From positions 45,942,001-46,006,000 of the forward strand of contig OZ231128.1 of the NCBI GenBank assembly GCA_965153355.1: a DNA stretch of 64,000 bases. Reading direction: 5' to 3'. The position numbers and the translations under genes are program-made. Positions 36,841 through 48,473 of the stretch are shown here, piece after piece. The notes under the pieces are model-generated. The model had not been told where the DNA came from and did not search any database. It saw only the letters and a program-made list of their open reading frames with translations. Position 1 is the first letter of the stretch. Every line of letters begins with the position of its first letter. The stretch is from Flaccisagitta enflata (lineage: Eukaryota > Chaetognatha > Sagittoidea > Aphragmophora).

Positions 36841-37220
36841 ATGGCAGAAGAAGAAGAAGAAGAAGAAAGAAGAAGAAGTAATAAGAAGAAGAAGAAATAA
36901 AGAAGAAGTGGAAAGAAGAAGAAGAATAGAAGAAGAAGAAGAAGAAGAAGAAGAAGAAGAAGAAGAAGAAGAAGAGAAAGAAAAAGAAAAAGAGAAAAAA
37001 AAAGAAGAAGAAACGGAAGAAAAAAGAAGAAAAAGAAGAAGAAGGAGAAGAAGAAGAAGAAGAAGAAGAAGAAGAAGAAGAAGAAGAAGAAGAAGAAGAA
37101 GAAGAAGAAGAAGAAGAAGAAGCATTACAAAAAACAAGGAAAAAAAACGAAGAACAACAAGAGTAAGAACAAGAACAAGGAGAAGAACAAGAGGAAGAAA
37201 AAAAAGAAAAAAAGTGAAAA
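36841..37220. repeat. (GAA)n microsatellite
   Basis: About 380 bp of GAA with AAA-rich interruptions, abutting the 27-bp array. Confidence 0.95.
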
Positions 37221-37344
37221 ACACCACAAAGAAATTTCCCCTTTATTATCGATATTGTATCTTCCGCGTCGTCTTTATCTTTGTTGTGTTGCAATTACGC
37301 TCATCTTATTCTTTGCTTCAATCAGGAAAGTCGATTCAGTTATA

Positions 37345-37612
<268 letters not shown>

Positions 37613-37911
37613 GATGTAGGGAACACCACGTCCATAATGTCCATGGACGTGGTTAAAGCCGGTCTCGCAATTCTAGTCGGTCTAGATTTAAGAAAGATTT
37701 TATTTTGAAAAGTTGAGAAATTCCATTGAAAAATGGTTTGAAAGGAGAAAAACTCAATTAAGTTCTTTGGAATATGACAAATGAGGAATTTTCAAGGCTA
37801 TGTTATAGTCTTATAGACCCTATCGAGATATAAATCGACGTGGCCAAAAAGCTTTTTATGAAAGATTTTATCTCAGGAATAATGCAAAAAAAAGCTATGC
37901 GGAGTCAGTGT

Positions 37912-38465
37912 TACACCGTCTTCAGATCGGACTGTGAAATGCAAAACCTTTATAGCTCTTAAACCACTGGGAAAAAAGTCATGAAATTTTCAGTGAATAT
38001 TGGTAATATGTGACGGTTTTTGCATGTCAAAGCTCATATCATAGTATAGAAAAGGTGAGGGGAAAAAAAAATATTGAAAGAACATTCATTTTTTAAGCAA
38101 AATTGTTTTTTTTACCTGTTTTTTTTCGGAAGGTGCTGTTTTTTTCTCAGAATATGCAGCAAACAGATTATACATAAGTTACTATCTGTCATCGAAAATA
38201 AATCCAAGAGTTTTAGTTGAAATGCAAAGCAATTTCCAAGCAGATAAATATTAACTCCTTTTACAGAAACGGGAAAAATTGATCTTAATTAAAAATGGTT
38301 TCTTCATTATTTTTTTTCCACCTCACCCTTATACCATGATCCAGCCTTGATATGCAAAAACTGTCACATGTTACCAATATTCACTGAAAATTTCATGATT
38401 TTTTTCCAAGTAGTTTAGGAGCTATAAAGGTTTTGCATTTCACAGTTCGATCCGAAGACGGTGTA
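37912..38465. mobile_element. Mariner-type MITE with ~170-bp inverted ends (copy 2)
   Basis: TA at 37912-37913 and 38464-38465, with the same ends and same orientation of the asymmetric interior as the copy at 32057-32627. The two copies differ by scattered substitutions and indels. Confidence 0.85.
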
Positions 38466-38559
38466 CATTGTCGTCTCGTTCTTATCAAAAATCATGTTTA
38501 CGTTTGTTTTCAGTCGCCTCCTATTAAGAGAAACAAGGCGAGGTACACGGCCAATCAAC

Positions 38560-38700
38560 AGTCGCTTGCGGATGGGCTGGGGCAATATGTGGGTTGGGGC
38601 CGTAAAGTGGCTGGGCAGGGGCAGAAATGCTTCGAAATTACTGTTCTGTCGGATTTCATGTCATCCCAAATTTTTCGAGGTACTTTCTTCTGACTAAACA
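38560..38700 (+). mobile_element. 5' module of a hairpin-tailed element
   Basis: GTCGCTTGCGGATGGGCTGG and GTGGCTGGGCAGGGGCAGAA followed by the ATGCTTCGAAAT variant of the ATGCTCAG site. No 3' hairpin follows. Confidence 0.55.
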
Positions 38701-38810
38701 GGTGTGGTCGCAATGAGAGGGGGTGTCCAGTTTGATATCTAGTTTTCGTCATCCTCTAGCTAGTCATTTATACCAAAAAGTCGTAGATGCCAGGTGAGAG
38801 AGACAGTGTA

Positions 38811-38913
<103 letters not shown>

Positions 38914-38984
38914 CGACGCGGGGCCCCGAGGGTACAAAGTCTCAGGGCCCCAAAAAATCCCCATAATTCAGGGCCCAGAATTGC

Positions 38985-39125
38985 AAGACAGGAAGAAAGA
39001 AAGACAGAAAGACAGAAAGAAAGAAAAAAAGACAGTGGGAAAGAAAGAAAGAATGAAAGAAAGAAAGAATGAAAGAAAGGAAAATGAAAGAAACAAAGGA
39101 AAATGAAAGAAATACAGGAAAATGA

Positions 39126-39177
<52 letters not shown>

Positions 39178-39366
39178 AATAATGGGAAGAAAAGATAGAA
39201 AGAATAAAAAAAGGAAAGGAAAGGAAAAATAAAGGAAAAGGAAAGGAAAGGAAAAAAAAATGTAAGAAAAGTGGAGGGATGGGAGGATAAACCATAAATA
39301 CAGTAAGGAAGGAAGGAAGGAAGGAAGGAAGGAAGGAAGGAAGGAAGGAAGGAAGGAAGGAAGGCA
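38985..39366. repeat. (GAAA)n-(GGAA)n microsatellite
   Basis: GAAA-type units with GAAT variants, then a clean GGAA array at 39303-39364. It lies just beyond the last visible exon of the minus-strand polymerase gene. Confidence 0.95.
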
Positions 39367-39679
39367 GTGGGGAAAAGAATCAACAAAGAGGATGCGGTTA
39401 ATTGTGCCAGTTTGGCGCGTAGTAAAGATTTTCTCTTGTTTAAACCTTTAATTGGTCGGTCGGTCGGTCGGTTGGTTGTTTAGTTGGTCGCTAACCTGTG
39501 AAAAAGTTGTCAAATTGACTTGAGTTGTGACAAATAAAGACCAAACTATTTTTCTCCATATAGGACTCGCAAGAGAGCCCCAAGTTGCATCCTGGTTGAT
39601 TAATTAATTAACCAGCTAATTAATAATGTAACAACATAGCAGAATTGTATCACGATGTCAACCCTTTTCCCCCTCCCAC

Positions 39680-42600
39680 CTTGGCAGGTAACAGCTCTGA
39701 GCGAGCTATAGGTCGCCGGAAACTTGGCCTGCGTAAAGCCCGGTTTCAACTCGGTCGTCAGTCTCGAAGACAAATCCGACGAAAGATTAGCATCACTTGG
39801 CATCGCCGAAAAGTGACTATGGTCAAAAACTTTCCGAATTTTGTAGTATTTCTGGCTTCTGAGAGAACACACACACAAAAAAAACAAAACAAAGGTAACG
39901 GTGCCGTATTCACGCGTCAATCTTTTGCCCCTTCTTTTATTCTTTCATTCATTCTTCCATTCTTCCATTCATTCTTTTATTCTTTTATTCATTCATTCTT
40001 TCATTCATTCTTTCATTCGTTCTTTTATTCATTTATTCTTTCATTCATTCTTTCATTCATTCTTTCATTCATTCTTTTATTCATTCTTTCATTCGTTCTT
40101 TTATTCATTTATTCTTTTATTCATTTATTCTTTCGTTCATTCATTCTTTTATTCATTTATTCTTTCATTCATTCATTCTTTCATTGTTTCATTCATTCAT
40201 TCTTTCATTCATTCATTCATTCATTCATTTATTCTTTTTTCATTCTTTTTTTTCATTCTTTTATTTTCTTCATTTTCTCATTTCTTCATTCATTCTTTCA
40301 TTCTTTCGTTCTTCTATTTTATTTCTTCTTTTTTCTTGGTACGAACGCATACCTAGCCGAGTAGCATTTGCTATTGAATTTTTTTCCGCATAACTGGCAC
40401 TCCGTAATTTTGTCAAAGTAGTTAACAAGTTCCAAAGAACGTTGGCTAATAGGCGGTATTCCGGGATCTTGCTCCAACACCGACTGGAGCCAATTATAAT
40501 GCCTGACCATATCCTCTCTGATTTTAAGGAGTAATGCGATGTAAAATTGCCTGACCCCCTGAGGATCCTTATCGTCGACTCTTAAGAACCGCGCGGCTCG
40601 CAAATCGTCGGGTAAAGGATGCGTATCGCCATAGTTCGAGGCCCACGCGTAACTAACCGAGATTACAGGTAACTGCGATGTGGCATTTCGGGGGGTTTTA
40701 CCGGTTATGCCATCGGTAGATCTCGCGGTACAACCAGATTTGTCCTGGTGGTTTAGTGGCACCTGCGCCGCCTCGTAGTCGAGAACCGCGATTGATAGAT
40801 CTTGTATGCAAAGTTTGTTGTTCATCCTTGTGAACGTAGTTCCGTTATCTTCCATTTTACCAGTGAACTTGTTCAGCCGTTTTGGCTCGTGGATTAATAT
40901 GTTTTTGGTTCTTCTTCTACCGATGGTCAGTCTGTCACGATTTCCGCAAATGTCAAAGTGGTTTTTCATTTGTGCGTAGCTGGAACTATTTTTATTTTTC
41001 CATCAGGGGTGTATATTATTGAGTTGTCTTATATTTTCCTTCTCATTAAAAAATTGTTAAAATAGTGTAATTAAGGCTAATTTAGTATCAATTATTTATC
41101 AACTTTTTTTGTTTTTTCTCTTTTTATTCTTTTTTTCATTGATGTGCATTTTTTTTTTTGTTTCATTTTTCTTTTTTTTATTTGAAAAGAAAAACTCGAT
41201 AATATACAGACCTGAATTTCATACATCCCCTACATATGAGGTTGTTTTTGCTTTTGTTGGCGTTTATTTTTTGCTGGTTCTTGTGTAGGAACAGTGTTAT
41301 GTTGCTAAGGAGCAAGCAGTGATTTGACACAATCGGGCCGGATTGCTTGTCCCTAAACTGTTGATCGTCAATAATCAAATCTATTTGTAGCACGTCGCGA
41401 ATTTTTTTGTATTGTTTCCCCAAACTGACCGGAAACAGCCTCGCGTGACTGCCCGCGGTTCTTAATTGGAAAATATTCACGCAAATACCGTTGAAAAATT
41501 GTAACCCCGGGTATCTTCTTATCAAGTCTGGCGGTATGGGGTTTAGCTTCTCCTCGAGTAGACTCATTTTCCTTAGGGGGATACCAGTTGCGTCAGGGGT
41601 CACTACGTCGCCCCAGGGGATCGTATTTATGTCGTTTTCCACTTGTCTGGCCGTTATATCCACCAAGTGCGAGCCCATTTTTAGGTTAATCCCCAAAATT
41701 ATACACGCGAGTATGCAAAGATTTTGAACTGGGAAACCGGGTTTCAGGTATTTTGAAGGATCGAAAATTATCCCCGCGAAAAGATTTTTGAATCTCTGGT
41801 TAAATTTTGGCAGATTTTGGCGATATCCCAGTGATCCCAACCTAATCTCGTCTAAAGGCTGTCTGGTTATGTGACGGACGTCTCCTTGGGCGATGCTGAT
41901 GTATGCATAAATGGGGGGGGGTGGGGAAGTATAAAGTTGAGTTAAGCGGAAAGCGTGTAGTTGAAATTATATACATTTATATAGCGTGAAAAATTCTAAT
42001 TAAAACTTTTTACATGTTTCAAAAAAAGAATATATGTAAACAGTATATACTAATTGGGAGAAACGCTCAACTTTATACGCCCCTGACAAATTTCCAGCCC
42101 GAATCGAGCATCTGTGAATCGATAGTTTTTATGTATGTACACGTACGTGTATATGTGTTTGGGAATTGCAGATGTGTATGTGTGTAGTGTGCATAGTTAT
42201 TGTTGTGTTGGGAGGGGAGGGGTGGAGGAGAAGGGGTAACAGGGGTTAAAGGGAGGTAGAACTATAATTGAAAACAACATCACCATGTTTCAAGTAATGA
42301 ATAAGGAAAAAAAGAATTATCATTGCTCCATAGATATATTTTAGTTTCTCACCGTCATTTCCTCAATGTCATGTAAAACGGAATCGGCAAATTCCGAGCA
42401 TAGATTATGCGTCCAGTCGATTTTTTCTTGTCTCGTGTATAAGTGACTTAGCATGAATGAAGAGTTGCGGTACGAACTCCATCTATATACATATATAAAT
42501 ATTTATAAATATATAATTATAGAGAATTGAAATATTGGACATCAGAGATAAGGGAAATAGAAAAAAATTACATAGACAGGAATTAGGGCTGGTGATAACA

Positions 42601-42889
42601 TTAAGTAAGGACACATACACGCCACTGACCGGTAAAAAGATTGACAAATGGACAGTTTGGTTTATTGGTCGGTCCGTTCAATCGTTTAAATAATTGGTTA
42701 TTCATTTTACCTTTGACAGGTATCGCTGGGATTTAGCGCCTGCTCAAAATTGATCAACATGGCCACGAATATGAAAAACGACAAGTCGGAATCAAGAATA
42801 AGGCTTAATATCCAAGGAATAAACGCATAGTTCAGGTAGAAACCAATTTCCTGCGAGGCCTGGTATCGAAATTGCTCGAAATTTTCCAT
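39680..42889 (-). CDS. Spliced protein-primed-type family-B DNA polymerase, N-terminal half
   Basis: Exons read on the minus strand: 42889-42711 (ATG at 42889), 42482-42353, 41895-41212, 40979-40353 and 39858-39680. All junctions are GT-AG and in phase except exon 2 to exon 3, which is off by two bases, so a short exon is missing or the copy has decayed. Visible motifs: C-x2-C and H-x3-C split across the exon 3/4 junction; LDYEA at 40786-40772, an exonuclease-I-type D-x-E; ECQLCGKKF (40402-40376) and DHSH (39824-39813), together like the endonuclease-VII-type insert in Polinton/adintovirus polymerases. That family copies linear DNA from a protein primer. The second exonuclease motif and the palm motifs (SLYP, DTDS type) are absent, and the exon 5 donor at 39679 leads to no recognisable exon. 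The gene is therefore partial or truncated. Family call is from motif order only; a cellular polymerase is unlikely. Confidence 0.6.
39925..40330. repeat. (CATT)n/(CTTT)n repeat inside a polymerase intron
   Basis: About 400 bp of TTCATTCATTC units filling the intron between exons 4 and 5 of the minus-strand polymerase gene. Long hydrophobic open frames through it are compositional. Confidence 0.95.
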
Positions 42890-43329
42890 TCGGAAAAATC
42901 TTTTCTTTGAGCTTCTGCCACTAGTTAAGATGAAAAAAAGAAAAAAAAAACTTTATCTTTCAATTTGGTGTTGTCCCTTTGTACGCATGTGCGCGTGCGT
43001 GTGTATATACTCATATGTTTCAACATGACATGACATGACATGACAGATTCTTGTACTCGTTATTTACGTGTGAAGGTCATCAAGTAAGATACTGGTTAAT
43101 TGGAGATCCGACTCTGTCAGTGGGCGATAATCGTCATCCACCCCGAGCGTGTCGTCGTCGCTACTGCTTCCTTCATCGTTGCCCGCCATATTTTGTTGTT
43201 TTTTTCCCCCCTCGCGTGTCTCTTGCAACGTTTTTCCTTCTTTCTTTGTTTATATTGTTTATCTCCTTTATTCCCCCCCGTTTTCTTTTTAAAGCCTCAC
43301 GTGATAGAGGGAGAAAAAAACGAATGAAA

Positions 43330-43335
43330 CCAAAT

Positions 43336-43367
<32 letters not shown>

Positions 43368-43456
43368 GTGTAGAGTCAACCGTGTAGCGTTTATGAATCA
43401 ATCAATCAATCAATCTATCAATCTATCAGCGAATTGAATTTCAAATATTTACAATT

Positions 43457-43492
<36 letters not shown>

Positions 43493-43740
43493 TAAGAAGT
43501 GACAGGTTAATGGAGCGTGCGGTTTAACTACAAATTAATCAATCAATCAATATCAATCAATCAATCAATAAATTGGCCAATAAATCAATCAATTAATCAA
43601 TCATTCCTCAATCAATATTTTGATGAGATTGAATAACACAAGAAATAAAAAACAGTAGAGAGCACGTGAGCATGCAGTTAAACAATCAATCAAACAATCA
43701 ATCAATCAATAAATCAATTAATCAATCAATCAACTAATTG
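43330..43740. repeat. (AATC)n arrays
   Basis: Four or five separate AATC blocks between the polymerase gene and the 3' end of the 993-residue gene, each flanked by short similar spacers. Confidence 0.95.
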
Positions 43741-43817
43741 GATTGTACGAGAGAAAAAAAGAACCAGGGTCATCCTCCCCTCAATCCCATCGTCTCTCTC
43801 TTTTTCTTTGTCAACAG

Positions 43818-44651
43818 TTAGTCGCTCTCCGAGTCGGAGGGAATAACCATGTACGTCCTCGGTTTCTTTTTCTTCAATGGGCGGATCTCGCGGGTTTTCA
43901 CTTCCTTTTTCCTTTTACTAGGCGGCGGCGATTGGGGCGAGGGGCTTCGAGATTCGTCGCTCTCAAAGTAGACGCGGGGGACCGTTTTCTTTTTGGTGGG
44001 TTTGCTCAGCCTAAGAACGCTCGACGAGTGCATGCGAGCGGTGGTGCGTGGACGTCTCACGACTCGTACTTCCTCCTCGATCTCCTCCTCCTCATCGTCC
44101 TCCTCTTCCACATACCGTATGCGTCTTCTGGCCGACGTGGATTTCGCTTTGGTGGACGGATCGCCCGATTTTCGGTGAGTAACTCGGTCTTGGCTTAGCT
44201 CGGGTGTGTGTCCCCTTCTCTCCTCCGTCACCACCACGTATCTCTTGTTGCTTCTCGCCTTTTCAACTTCCTCCCCTCTGTTCGCCCTTCTCCTCCCCTC
44301 TGTCCTAGCCTCCAGCTCCGCCTCTGTCTCTACCTCCACCGCCTTCGTCCTTTTTGATCCTCCTTCACGTCCTTCCTCACGTTCTTCCTCACGTCTTCCC
44401 TCACGTCTTCCCTCCTCACGTCTTCCCTCCTCACGTCCCCCCTCTCGTCTTCTCTCCTCATTCTGTCTGTTGTCGTCCATCTTTTCTTTTTGTCTCTTTT
44501 CCCGTGTTTCCTCCATTTCCACGTCTCCCTCTTTTACCACATCCATCCTGTTTCTATTGCCCGCCTCTGGTTCCATTTCCTCATCCTCGATTCCGTTTTC
44601 GTTCTCTTCCACGTCGTAGGTCTCGGGACTGTTATTACCGTCGTCGTCGTT

Positions 44652-44687
<36 letters not shown>

Positions 44688-46799
44688 TTTCCCGTGTCTG
44701 TTATGGCCGCTAGAACTGCCTCTCTTGTGCTCCTCTATCGCCTCTTTGGCCAGGTTTAGGAATTGACGCCGCTTTTCGCTCTTGCTTTCTTTTTGCCCTT
44801 TCCTGGACGATTTGAACGGTCCTCCTTTTCCTTTTGCGGGTCTCGAGTCGGATTCGTTGTCGGTCTCGGTCGGACTATTCGGGTTAAGAACGGCCGGTAT
44901 GGTCGCGGTTGAGCATGAATTCTTACTCGATAAAGCAGCCGTTTCGGTTAAAACGGTAGAGACGTCGCTCGGCGCCGGTGATGCTGATCTCGGAGAATTA
45001 AAGGTATTGATGTCCATTTGGGTCTCATTTAGTACCAGCGTGCTTAAAAGGTCTAGTTTTTTGCTCACGTTGTCGGGCGGCGAACCGACGGTCGCGGCGG
45101 TCGAACGGTCCGTCGACGGAAGACTCGGGTTGGCGGAAACAGTTTGCAGTCCTTTTATTATATGCTTCGAAATGTTCTTCAGACACGAAACAAGGTGGGC
45201 TACGCGTTCCTGTTTCTCAGCCTCCAATGTGGATGAAGTCTTGAAGACGGGTGTCGAGGTGATTGGCTCCCCGTAGTAAGTGCTGAGACTCACAAATCGG
45301 GGGATGCAAATTTTTTCTATGTGAATGTCTCTCGACTCTTTATCTGGAAATAACAATCGGCAGAAGCTGCAGATTGTCAACAAAAATTTGTCAACAATCT
45401 GCAGCATGCAGGAATCGTCCTTAAACACTTCTCTCAGCTGAGTGAGAACTCGAAAGTGAGTGAGGGTGGAAGAGTGCAAAATCTTATTATGGCTCTCATA
45501 ATGCGGCGCGCAACAAATGAATGACTCACTGAAATTGTTTTGGAGACATTCGGGGCAGGTGAAAATGTAAGAATGACCATTTAGGTCTGCAGCTTGACTT
45601 TGTGTCAAACAGGTATGAGTATTCACAAAATGCGTGTCTACCGCGGCTCTCGAGTTTTTGGGTTCTAACCGCAGCACGTTAAATTTGCCCATTACCCGAT
45701 CGACGAACGAGATGGGAGGGTGAAAGGTAGGCTGGTCGGGGGAAGACGCGTTTTCCCCGGTCTCTAAGTGGGACTTGCCAGGCTGGGGAGAGGGAGGTTT
45801 CCGACCGGTAGAGGGCGACGGGTCCGAGGATGGACATAAGAAACACGAGAATTGCACTGGAAAGTTGTGAAAAGACTTCGATAAGTTTATCGGCTCTTTG
45901 TTTGCCGAATTAATCGCTTTAGCCACACGTTCCAGTTGTTTCGCGTTGAATTTTAACGTTGGAAACGAATCTCTCAACGCGTACACCTCAAGCGGCGTGT
46001 ACACTTTGTCTTTCTTTCGTTCCGCGGCCAAAAAACTGTTGACGTTAAAGAGCACGTTTTGTCTTATGGTAGCCAGGGTAGCCACGCCGGTGGTGCCAAT
46101 TTGAGCAACGAGATTCTCATCCGGTTTGTGCAGAGGGGCGCGATTCGCATATTTTTTGCAATTCTTCAGGAAATCGTCCCTGACGCTGTCCGAGTTAAAA
46201 TTGACGGTGGATTTGAGGATGGAGGCGTAGAAACGAGCCAACAGTTGAACAACTTTCTCGCGGTCACCCGAATTGCGTAAATCGTTCAAAATCGTGAAGA
46301 ACATTCGGTCGTGAGCTAGCCCGCACGATTTCAGCAGATGCAGATTGGTAAAAACGGACACGTATTGTTCGCAAGTCAGGCTCTCGTCGAATGGATTCAC
46401 GATCACGTCAACGAATTCCTTTTCAAGTCTGTCGGCCACTAAACTGCTCCGAAGTTGCTCCACTAGATTTTTTTTAGCGTTTTCCGTGACTAATATTCCG
46501 GCCGCTTTGGCCACTTGGAAATTCAATATGTCATTAGCGCTGCGAGTATTATCCGCCTCATTATGTACAAAGTGCTCTTCGGTTCCCTCTGATACGCTCA
46601 TCATGTGCATAAAATGAAGGTTTTTTTTTACATTTGGTTTGCATAAAAACTGTTTAATCAAACCTCCGTATCTCACCCGAAAGGACCCAGTTACGTAAGG
46701 CCCAATTTCGGGGTGAGACAGGAGATTTAAATTGCGATTAAAATTTGACACTAACTCCTCCGTGACATCATCACTTCGACCCTCAGTAGTGTTTGCCAT
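43818..46799 (-). CDS. Large zinc-motif protein of unknown function (993 aa), virus-like locus
   Basis: A single uninterrupted frame with ATG at 46799. Residues 1-325 are mixed helical, without low complexity. A cysteine-rich middle follows: CFLC near 320, CPEC near 411, then CC-x2-H, and C-x2-C-x12-H-x4-C near 480, so at least two zinc sites are likely. From about 530 on the protein is Ser/Thr-rich, then strongly charged. A run of Asp encoded by a GTC-type microsatellite lies at 44640-44690, followed by Glu/Arg-rich repeats and a basic C-terminus with KRKKEVK- and KKKKPR-type stretches, suggestive of a nuclear, nucleic-acid-binding protein. Not recognised as a known family. It sits between the polymerase fragment and the 188-residue gene, all on the minus strand. 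Its first two-thirds are duplicated at 48474-49925. Confidence 0.75.
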
Positions 46800-47195
46800 G
46801 GGGCGGGCGATTTTCTATACACGTTAAAAAGAGTGACAACAACAACAACAATAAAAAAAAAAGGCATCATGCGTGTTAATATTTAAAGGGGGACGTGTTA
46901 ATTTTTTTTGATTTTTGAATTTTCAGAGGAATACAATTTTGTGTGTGTATGTGTGTATGTGTGTATGTGTGTATGTGTGTGTGTGTATATGTGTGTGTAT
47001 GTGTATATATGTATGTGTATGTGTGTATTCGCATATAATTAAGATGGACATAGAAAAAAAAAAGAGCAAAGGAACACAAAAAGAGTAATCATATTCATTT
47101 ATGGAAAGGCAATTTCGTTGATTCCTGTTTTTCTCTTTTTGCAGATTAAGTCTTTTTTTCTTTCTTTCTTTCTCTCTCGCTTTTCGTTAACTTAC

Positions 47196-47272
47196 CCCGT
47201 CATCCTCGATATTCGTTCCCGATTAAAGATGATGTAGAAGACGGCGAATAAAATTTCCCCGATAATGATGAG
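47196..47272 (-). CDS. Candidate small exon encoding a hydrophobic segment
   Basis: On the minus strand AACAACAG|CTC starts a 77-bp exon that ends ACGGG|GTAAGT, a near-consensus donor. One frame is open and gives a hydrophobic stretch (IIGEILFAVFYIIF) followed by a basic tail (NRERISRM), like a membrane anchor. It lies between the 188- and 993-residue genes and could be a separate small gene or a 5' exon of the latter. The acceptor is preceded by CAA repeats rather than pyrimidines, which weakens the call. An identical exon is kept in the duplicated copy at 50947-51023. Confidence 0.3.
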
Positions 47273-47365
47273 CTGTTGTTGCTACCGAAATTTTTTTCCT
47301 TTTTTTTTTCTTCATTTTATTGGCAAGTTTGTGCATTCGGTGACAGTTTTGCGATTGTTTCATTC

Positions 47366-47391
47366 CTTGTTGTTGTTGTTGATTGTTGTTG

Positions 47392-47456
<65 letters not shown>
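47366..47456. repeat. (TTG)n microsatellite
   Basis: About 85 bp of TTG with two GATTG interruptions. Its counterpart in the duplicated unit is at 51118-51213, with slightly different length and interruptions. Confidence 0.95.
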
Positions 47457-47601
47457 AAATTGCCCGTGGTCTTGAAAGAAAGATTAAGAATAAAAAAAGA
47501 AAAGAGGATAGAAAAAAAGAAGGGAGAAAAGAGAGAAGCAACATAGAAAAAGGAACATAAATAAAAGGGCCGTGACGAGAAAAGCGTTCCTCATTCTACC
47601 C

Positions 47602-48168
47602 TTAGATTTTGACATTTTTGTTTTTCTCCATAATTTCATGCAGGCTGGGTAGTACCCTACAGATAGGTTTCCACTGTCGACCGGCGAAAGGGCAAGTCAA
47701 AAAGCGCGTCCACCAGCCTTTCGGACGCCACTCGCCATCTTTCATTGCTGGTTGGGTTTGAATGCATCTTAAAAACCATCCACTGGGGGGTGTTGGTGGT
47801 TTTCGCATGTGGGCCCCTGTGTAAAACCAAAAGCGTCTGTACCAGTAACGAAACACTTTTGGTTTCTTCCTTCTCAACTCGTGGGATTGTTGTATCGATA
47901 TTCTTTTAAGAACGCTTACGGCGACAATGTCTATTTCCTCTTGGGTGGCATTTTGAAAATCGTATATGAGAGTGGCTTCCTGTTTAAACACGTTTACAGG
48001 GGGGATTCTCTTTCTTTCCTCACTTTTTTCTACGTTACTAAACACATTGTTCATTTGTCCATTTTTTGGTTGTGTTTGGGTAAAATTTCGCTCCGCCTCG
48101 ATCTTCTTTGCTCCTTCTCCTTCCCCTCCTCCTCCTCCTTTCCCTTTCGATGACGTGTTGTCGGCCAT
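47602..48168 (-). CDS. Trp/Arg-rich protein of unknown function (188 aa), virus-like locus
   Basis: Intact single-exon frame with ATG at 48168, 0.8 kb upstream of the 993-residue gene and on the same strand. The first 40 residues are Gly/Glu/Lys-rich low complexity. Residues from about 60 form a compact region rich in aromatic and basic residues (YWYRRFWFYTG, WRPKGWWTRF) with three cysteines. It has no signal peptide or membrane segment. The composition fits a nucleic-acid- or membrane-contacting structural protein, but no family is recognised. The C-terminal two-thirds recur as a frameshifted fragment at 51357-51657. Confidence 0.65.
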   Translation of the reverse strand: MADNTSSKGKGGGGGEGEGAKKIEAERNFTQTQPKNGQMNNVFSNVEKSEERKRIPPVNVFKQEATLIYDFQNATQEEIDIVAVSVLKRISIQQSHELRRKKPKVFRYWYRRFWFYTGAHMRKPPTPPSGWFLRCIQTQPAMKDGEWRPKGWWTRFLTCPFAGRQWKPICRVLPSLHEIMEKNKNVKI

Positions 48169-48369
48169 TACAGTGAAAGTTTTATTCTTTTTTTCTTATT
48201 ATAAATGAAAATTTTTCTGTTCGTGCTTGCCTTTTTCTCTGTCTCTCTCTCTCTGCCTGCCTCCTGCCACTTGCCTGCCTGCCTACTTTTTGTCCAGCCT
48301 GCTTTTCTCTCTCTCTTCTCCTTCTCTCTCTGCCTTTGCCTCTCTGCCTGGTTTCTACCTCTTTTCCTG

Positions 48370-48405
48370 TCTGCCTATTTGCCTCTCTCTCTCTTTGCCT
48401 ATTTG

Positions 48406-48471
<66 letters not shown>
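48370..48471. repeat. (CT)n microsatellite at duplication breakpoint
   Basis: CT tract of ~75 bp with a CTGCCT-rich left flank (48240-48410). It ends exactly where the duplicated gene fragment begins (48472). Confidence 0.95.

Positions 48472-48473
<2 letters not shown>

Larger units (their letters stand above)
45356..47907. repeat. Tandem duplication, source unit
   Basis: The segment from GGCAGAAGCTGCAGAT to GTTGTATCGATATTCTT is repeated in direct orientation at 48472-51657. It covers the N-terminal two-thirds of the 993-residue gene, the intergenic region and the C-terminal two-thirds of the 188-residue gene. This unit keeps both genes intact. Confidence 0.95.

Noticed and set aside
40319-40352. 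Lys-rich C-terminus after GKKFNSKCYSA on the polymerase exon
   Set aside because: It is read-through past a strong donor (GCTAG|GTATGC); splicing to 39858 recovers the D-H-x-H motif.
39901-40364. Hydrophobic membrane protein frames
   Set aside because: They read through (CATT)n repeats that fill an intron on the opposite strand.
43818-44759. Plus-strand Ser-rich and Val-rich frames
   Set aside because: Shadows of the intact minus-strand 993-residue gene.
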